A stretch of 37,008 nucleotides of DNA, taken from contig JALHNB010000064.1 in assembly GCA_022843745.1 (NCBI GenBank), forward strand, positions 1-37,008. Direction: 5' to 3'. Position numbers and translations under genes: made by a program. The DNA is from Anaerolineae bacterium (GTDB taxonomy: Bacteria; Chloroflexota; Anaerolineae; Aggregatilineales; Phototrophicaceae). Each line of letters starts with the position of its first letter. The first letter of the stretch is position 1. Of the stretch, positions 32,965-37,008 are shown one piece after another. A model generated the notes under the pieces. That model saw nothing but the letters and a program-made list of their open reading frames with translations, ran no database searches and was not told where the DNA came from.

Positions 32965-34297
32965 CATTATCGGTGCAGGCAGCGCGGTTTTTTCGCTGCG
33001 ACTGATTATCGACCTGTGCCTGACACCCAATCTTGAGGGCAGCACCATCAGCTTTATGGATATTAATGAAGAACGCCTCGACGCGATTCATAACCTGTGC
33101 CAGCGCTACGCCGATGAGATCGGCAACAAGCTCATCCTCGAAAAAACGACGGATCGCCGCAAATGTCTGCAAGGTGCAGATTTCGTCATCAATACCGCGC
33201 TGGTCGCAGGACATGAACGCCTCCGCGCGGGATGGGATGTCGCCCGCAAACATGGTTATCGCATTGGCGGCAGCTTGCACGTCATGCACGATGAAGCCTT
33301 CTGGATTAATTTCTACCAGTTCAAACTCTTTGATTCGGTCATGGAAGATATTCTCGAAATTTGCCCGGATGCGTGGTATCTCCAGGTCGATAACCCTGTG
33401 CTGGCGGGCATCACCTACCTGGGACGCAAATACCCACAGGCCAAAATTGTCGGCCTGTGTCATGGCTTTGGCGGTGTTTATACCGTCGCAAAAGTCCTCG
33501 GCCTGGAACGCGAACATATCAATTTCCAGATTCCCGGCGTGAATCACTTCGTCTGGCTGACGAATCTGTATTACAAAGGCGAAGATGTGTTCCCGATGCT
33601 GGATCGCTGGATCGAAACCGAAGCAGAAAAATTCTGGGAAACCTGCGGCCCTTGCCACCAGATGGGGCCAGTCGCGATTGACCTTTACAAACGTTTTGGC
33701 GTGTTCCCGATTGGTGACACCGCCAACCCCGGCGGCGGCTCATGGCCGTATTGGTATCATATCGACGATGCGACGGAGAAACGCTGGCAGGAAGACCCCC
33801 AAAAATGGTATGGCGACTATTTCGGTTGGCTCGAAGAAAAAGTTGCACATATCAAAGCCGCTGGTGAAGACACCGCCACTCCAGTCATGCAAGTATTCCC
33901 GCCAAAAATGTCCGGCGAGGTAATGGTGCCGATGATCGAGTCGATTGCCTGTGACATTCCCCGTGTGATTATCGCGAATATTCCCAATCACGGCGATTTT
34001 GTGCCGGGTGTTCCCGAAAATTTTGCCGTCGAAATCCCAACACTAGTGAGCAAGCGCGGCATCCAGGGAATCCGTACCGAAGGCCTGCCCCGTCCGCTGA
34101 CCGCTTATATCTTGCGGGATCGAGTCGCGCCGATTGAAATGGAGCTTGAGGCCTACGAAACAGGCGATAAAAACAAGCTGCTCCAAATGATTTTGATGGA
34201 TCCTTATACGCACTCCGAGGAACAGGCTGCCGCGATGTTGGACGAAATTCTCGCACTGCCCTTCCACGAAGAAATGCGCCTACATTTCGGCTGCTGA
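32948..34297 (+). CDS. GH4-family NAD-dependent glycosidase-like protein
   Basis: 449 residues. ISIIGAGSAVFSLRLIIDLC is the NAD-binding fold, with FMDINEERLD providing the ribose acid. The metal site is recognisable: NP at 149-150, Cys 171-His 172 in GLCHGFGG and Asn 199-His 200 in GVNHFVWL. GH4 enzymes oxidise C3 of the sugar with NAD, eliminate the aglycone and reduce back, needing Mn. The CHG form is closer to the alpha-glucuronidase/galacturonidase branch than to the CHS maltose-6-phosphate branch, though I cannot fix specificity. GGGAG lies upstream of the ATG, inside the end of the MmgE/PrpD gene. A glycosidase in an N-demethylation regulon is unexpected and hints at a glycosidic or polyol substrate. 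Confidence 0.87.
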   Translation: MQKKISIIGAGSAVFSLRLIIDLCLTPNLEGSTISFMDINEERLDAIHNLCQRYADEIGNKLILEKTTDRRKCLQGADFVINTALVAGHERLRAGWDVARKHGYRIGGSLHVMHDEAFWINFYQFKLFDSVMEDILEICPDAWYLQVDNPVLAGITYLGRKYPQAKIVGLCHGFGGVYTVAKVLGLEREHINFQIPGVNHFVWLTNLYYKGEDVFPMLDRWIETEAEKFWETCGPCHQMGPVAIDLYKRFGVFPIGDTANPGGGSWPYWYHIDDATEKRWQEDPQKWYGDYFGWLEEKVAHIKAAGEDTATPVMQVFPPKMSGEVMVPMIESIACDIPRVIIANIPNHGDFVPGVPENFAVEIPTLVSKRGIQGIRTEGLPRPLTAYILRDRVAPIEMELEAYETGDKNKLLQMILMDPYTHSEEQAAAMLDEILALPFHEEMRLHFGC

Positions 34298-34325
34298 TTT
34301 ACTACACGAAAGAAAAAAAGGCGTT

Positions 34326-35645
34326 ATGGTTCATCCACTCTCACGCATCATGGTCGATTTCAAGCAGATGAAGGATTTCATTGAAGACCCCTTCATTATA
34401 GATCGCGCCCATGATATTTATATTTATGACGACCAGGGCAAGGAATACATCGACGGCATCGCGGGTGTATTCGTCGCCAGCGTCGGTCACACCAACACAT
34501 CGGTGCTGGAATCGATTGTCGATCAGATGCAGCGTCTGACGTTCGCGCCGCCCCTTGCAAGTGCAAATCAGCCCGCCGTGCACCTTGCGGAGCGCATCTG
34601 CGAACTAACGCCGTCGAATTTCAATCTGGTGAAATTCGCCAGCGGCGGCTCGGAAGCAATCGAAAATGCGCTTAAAATGGCGCTGCAATATCACAAACAG
34701 ACTGGGCATCCCGAAAAATACAAGATCATCGCCACTTACGGCTCCTATCACGGTGGAACGATGGGCGCGTTGAGCGCCAGTGGGATCGCAGGCCGCCGCG
34801 CAACCTTTGAGCCACTGATGGGCAACTTTATTCACGTTCACCCGCCGAACTACAACCATTGCCCGCTGGCATTGGACTCGGCGCAATGCTCGATCTCGTG
34901 TGTAATGCAATTTGAAGAAGCGATTCGCCGCGAGGGGCCGAATACCGTCGCAGCGGTCATTGTCGAACCTGTGATGAATGTCGAAGGGCTGATCTGGCCT
35001 CCCTCATCCTACTTCCAGGCACTCCGAAAAATTTGCGACAAATACAATGTGCTGCTGATTTACGACGAAGTGATTACCGGATTTGGGCGCACCGGGACGC
35101 TGTTTTTCGCGGAGCAGGCAGGCGCTTGGCCGGATATGCTCTGCGTAGGTAAAGGTGTCAGCGGCGGTTATATTCCACTCGGCGCAACGATTATCAACGA
35201 TAAAGTCGCTGCTGCCTTCTGGGGCGATACTGAGGATGGCGTGCAGTATAACGGCGGTCATACTTTCGGTGGAAACCCGATTGCCTGTACAGCCGGATTA
35301 GCCGTTCTGGATTATTTCAGAAATCACCGCATCATGGAACACGTTGCTCAGGTCGGCCCTTATCTCGGCGCAAAATTGACCGCGCTCAAAGAGCAGTTCC
35401 CGTCGATCATCGACGTGCGCGGATTGGGGATGTGGTGGGGAATCGAATTTCCGCAGGATAACACCACCGGGCAAATGACCAATGACATCGGGCGGCGCAT
35501 CGAACGTGCGGCACGGAAACGTGGCCTGGTACTGCGCGGCGCACCAACGATGGTTTCATTCGGCCCGCCGCTGATTATCACGAAAGAGCAAATCGACGAG
35601 ATGGTCAGTCGGCTGGCGCTGGCAATCGGCGATGTGCTAACTTAA
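34326..35645 (+). CDS. Class III (omega) aminotransferase
   Basis: 439 residues of the class III PLP fold. Features: SGGSEAIENALKMALQYH (phosphate binding), ATYGSYHGGTMGALSASG, LLIYDEVITGFGRTG (Asp 247 holds the pyridine nitrogen) and the Schiff-base Lys 276 in CVGKGVSGGYIPLGA. HTFGGNPIACTAGLAVLDYF closes the active site. The family moves amino groups from omega- or beta-amines to pyruvate or 2-oxoglutarate. In this setting it could remove the amine left after demethylation. It begins 28 bases after the GH4-like gene. Substrate preference cannot be read from the sequence. Confidence 0.92.
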   Translation: MVHPLSRIMVDFKQMKDFIEDPFIIDRAHDIYIYDDQGKEYIDGIAGVFVASVGHTNTSVLESIVDQMQRLTFAPPLASANQPAVHLAERICELTPSNFNLVKFASGGSEAIENALKMALQYHKQTGHPEKYKIIATYGSYHGGTMGALSASGIAGRRATFEPLMGNFIHVHPPNYNHCPLALDSAQCSISCVMQFEEAIRREGPNTVAAVIVEPVMNVEGLIWPPSSYFQALRKICDKYNVLLIYDEVITGFGRTGTLFFAEQAGAWPDMLCVGKGVSGGYIPLGATIINDKVAAAFWGDTEDGVQYNGGHTFGGNPIACTAGLAVLDYFRNHRIMEHVAQVGPYLGAKLTALKEQFPSIIDVRGLGMWWGIEFPQDNTTGQMTNDIGRRIERAARKRGLVLRGAPTMVSFGPPLIITKEQIDEMVSRLALAIGDVLT

Positions 35646-35675
35646 CACAAATCTGCAAACCAGTGCCAAGTTCTG

Positions 35676-35711
35676 AGTGCTGAGTGTAAAGTCACAAACC
35701 AACTCAGCACT
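35676..35711. repeat. Inverted repeat AGTGCTGAGT / ACTCAGCACT
   Basis: Perfect 10-bp arms with a 16-base loop, 31 bases after the aminotransferase stop. It could form a transcript hairpin, but no U-rich tail follows directly, so it is a weak terminator candidate at best. Confidence 0.6.
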
Positions 35712-35734
35712 TTAAACTTTGCACTTTAAACTTT
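35707..35734 (+). repeat. Tandem 14-bp repeat, two copies of GCACTTTAAACTTT
   Basis: Exact head-to-tail duplication that begins inside the right arm of the preceding inverted repeat and ends at the edge of the 36-bp repeat. All three lie in the 147-base gap before the SDR gene. Confidence 0.8.
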
Positions 35735-35767
35735 TCTCTCTGTGCCCTCTGTGTCTCTGTGGTTCAA
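35732..35767 (+). repeat. 36-bp repeat (copy B) just upstream of the SDR gene
   Basis: Ends CTCTGTGTCTCTGTGGTTCA and lies 25 bases before the SDR start. It matches copy A (17784-17819, opposite strand) at 32 of 36 positions and has the same orientation and almost the same distance to the following gene. Confidence 0.85.
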
Positions 35768-35792
35768 TTTATTCTCAGGAGAAACACACACT

Positions 35793-36566
35793 ATGAAATT
35801 ACAAAATCGAGTAGCCCTCATTACAGGCGGCGGATCGGGCATCGGGCGGGCGACTGCCGTGCGACTGGCGCAGGACGGCTCAAAAATCGCCATCGCGGAT
35901 CGAAACCCGGCGATGGGTGCGGAAACCGTTAACCTGATCGGCGGCGATACGTTATTTATCGAAGCCGACCTTTCAAAAGTCTCCGAAACCGAGCGAATCG
36001 TCGCGGAAACCGTCGCGAAGTTCGGCAAACTGGATATTCTGGTCAACAACGCTGCCGTGATGCTGGAAAAAACCGCCGTCGATACCACCGAAGAAGATTG
36101 GGATCGCATCGTCAACACCAATCTGAAAGGCACATTTTTTTGCGCCAAGTACGCTATTTTGCAGTTTCGCAAGCAGGGAACAGGCGGCAATATCATCAAT
36201 ATGGCCTCGGTCAACAGCTTTTTTGCCGAGGGCGGTATCGCGGCCTACTGCGCAACCAAAGGCGGCATCGCCCAATTCACCCGCGCATTGGCGATGGATC
36301 ACAGTATCGAAGGCATCCGCGTGAACTGCATCGCCCCAGGCTGGATCGAGACACCGATGAACGCCAAATTTTTCTCGATGGGGCCGCATATCCGCGAGCA
36401 GGCCGCGAAATTACACGCGATTGGGCGCATCGGTCAGGCGGAAGAAGTCGCCAACGCCGTCGCATTCCTGGTATCCGACGAGGCTGGATTCATCACGGGT
36501 TCGATGATGACCGTCGATGGCGGCTTCTCGGCAGGGTTAGCACCTGCTATGGGCATCGTGGTTTAA
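35793..36566 (+). CDS. Short-chain dehydrogenase/reductase (SDR)
   Basis: 257 residues of classical SDR build: TGGGSGIGRATA (11-22, cofactor), NNAA at 85-88, Asn 110, Ser 139, Tyr 152 and Lys 156 (AAYCATKGG) forming the full catalytic tetrad. RVNCIAPGWIETPM and the C-terminal GSMMTVDGGFS complete it. The Asp after the second strand (AIADRN) favours NAD(H). It probably oxidises or reduces a hydroxyl/keto group in the pathway. ATG 35793 was chosen over an upstream in-frame start because AGGAGA precedes it and the upstream codons lie in the 36-bp repeat. Last gene of the cluster. Confidence 0.9.
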   Translation: MKLQNRVALITGGGSGIGRATAVRLAQDGSKIAIADRNPAMGAETVNLIGGDTLFIEADLSKVSETERIVAETVAKFGKLDILVNNAAVMLEKTAVDTTEEDWDRIVNTNLKGTFFCAKYAILQFRKQGTGGNIINMASVNSFFAEGGIAAYCATKGGIAQFTRALAMDHSIEGIRVNCIAPGWIETPMNAKFFSMGPHIREQAAKLHAIGRIGQAEEVANAVAFLVSDEAGFITGSMMTVDGGFSAGLAPAMGIVV

Positions 36567-36626
36567 TATTATGACTGCGCGACTCGATTCCAACTGGCAG
36601 TACAACAGTCATCCCTATTGTGTGCC

Positions 36627-36803
36627 CTATCCTTCCAATCGTCCTATCGTCTTGTGCGCTTCCTGTAAATCCTTTTTGGTTTCATCCAATTGGCGGCGCA
36701 GTTCGCTAATCGTGCCATCCTTTTCGGCGGACAGACGTTCGGTGTCACGAAGCTGGCTCTCAAGGTTGATTACTCGTTGCTGCAAGCGTTCCATTGCAGC
36801 GTT
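36627..36803 (-). pseudogene. Coiled-coil C-terminal fragment
   Basis: About 58 codons on the minus strand form a strong heptad pattern (MERLQQRVINLESQLRDTE, then ISELRRQLDETKKDLQEAH and IGRLEG before the stop). The frame is open further upstream to 36950, but that stretch is antisense to a transposase tail and looks non-coding. The protein thus appears truncated at its N-terminal side near 36805, where the transposase homology begins. Function unknown; such segments occur in many scaffold and transposition-associated proteins. Confidence 0.45.
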
Positions 36804-36809
36804 ACTTGT

Positions 36810-37008
36810 GTCGAACTCTACGACGGCTACCAGGCCGCGCCAACGCCCAAGCCCCAGCAAAAACACTCGATCTGGTATCGCATGAAACGTTTGATTTGGC
36901 GGCTGTGGACGCGCTGGGAACGCATCACGCTGGATGAGCATTTTGAGCACTTGGATGGCACCAACAATGCCTGTGAGCGCTTGATTGGCTGGTGGATCAA
37001 AGAACGCT
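36810..37008 (+). pseudogene. Transposase C-terminal segment, runs off the window
   Basis: The frame starting near VELYDGYQAAPTPKPQQKHS continues IWYRMKRLIWRLWTRWERIT and LDGTNNACERLIGWWIKER to the last base. The NN-x2-ER-x-IGWWIKER block resembles the region around the last catalytic Glu of a DDE transposase, although I cannot name the IS family. No transposase-like sequence exists upstream of 36810 in this frame, so it is 5'-truncated; the 3' end lies beyond the window. Confidence 0.55.

Noticed and set aside
32900-33658. 252-codon minus-strand frame
   Set aside because: Antisense to the GH4-like gene, whose NAD and metal motifs are on the plus strand.
1-37008. CRISPR array, tRNA or rRNA
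   Set aside because: No regularly spaced repeats and no tRNA- or rRNA-like sequence was noticed by eye; a covariance-model scan would be needed to be sure about small RNAs.

Overview
The window looks like a chromosomal segment of a free-living heterotrophic bacterium, most likely a member of the Chloroflexota (Anaerolineae-like). That is an inference from gene style: sugar-binding proteins with a cleavable signal but no lipobox cysteine, a giant soluble LacI-sensor/histidine-kinase/receiver/AraC regulator, and many GTAGGGG-type intergenic hairpins. No rRNA, tRNA or CRISPR array was seen and no marker gene fixes the taxonomy.

Layout. (1) 1-1.8 kb: gene-poor, decayed DNA with a 5'-truncated IS3-family transposase end and two broken minus-strand ORFs. 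(2) 1.8-13.5 kb, all minus strand: a self-contained beta-glucan (laminarin-type) utilisation locus. In transcription order it has a 1195-aa one-protein phosphorelay regulator, a 64-aa LacI-type helix-turn-helix-only protein, a sugar ABC transporter (binding protein and two permeases), a secreted GH16 glucanase and a 1156-aa intracellular disaccharide/oligosaccharide-phosphorylase-like enzyme. The logic is cut outside, import oligomers, phosphorolyse inside. (3) 13.5-16.4 kb: a small mobile island with a toxin-antitoxin pair, a tyrosine recombinase, the tail of a second recombinase, and a truncated and frameshifted sugar epimerase. TA and recombinase share a repeated extended -10 promoter motif. 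(4) 16.4-24.0 kb, minus strand: an N-demethylation operon with a BHMT-type methyltransferase, the four subunits of a heterotetrameric sarcosine-oxidase-like enzyme (B, D, A, G), and a second SoxB/DAO-type flavoenzyme. (5) 24.2-36.6 kb, plus strand, divergent from (4): a Tat-exported peptide/opine-type binding protein, two permeases, a fused double ATPase, a stand-alone class I glutamine amidotransferase, an IclR regulator, an MmgE/PrpD protein, a GH4 NAD-dependent glycosidase-like protein, a class III aminotransferase and an SDR. (6) 36.6-37.0 kb: a truncated coiled-coil ORF abutting a transposase tail that runs off the window.

Regions 4 and 5 are divergent from a ~200-bp control region holding two near-identical palindromes (ATTATGCA-N7-TGCATAA). 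The second lies immediately downstream of a good TTGACA/TAGAAT promoter. I read them as one regulon that imports and dismantles an N-methylated compound, perhaps sugar- or polyol-derived, for which I know no described pathway with this gene set. This is the best candidate for a new system in the window. The second is the soluble regulator with its detached LacI headpiece and palindromic operator in the glucan locus. Several intergenic repeats (a 221-bp MITE-like element, GTAGGGG hairpins, a 36-bp repeat just upstream of two flavo/NAD enzyme genes) decorate regions 4-5.
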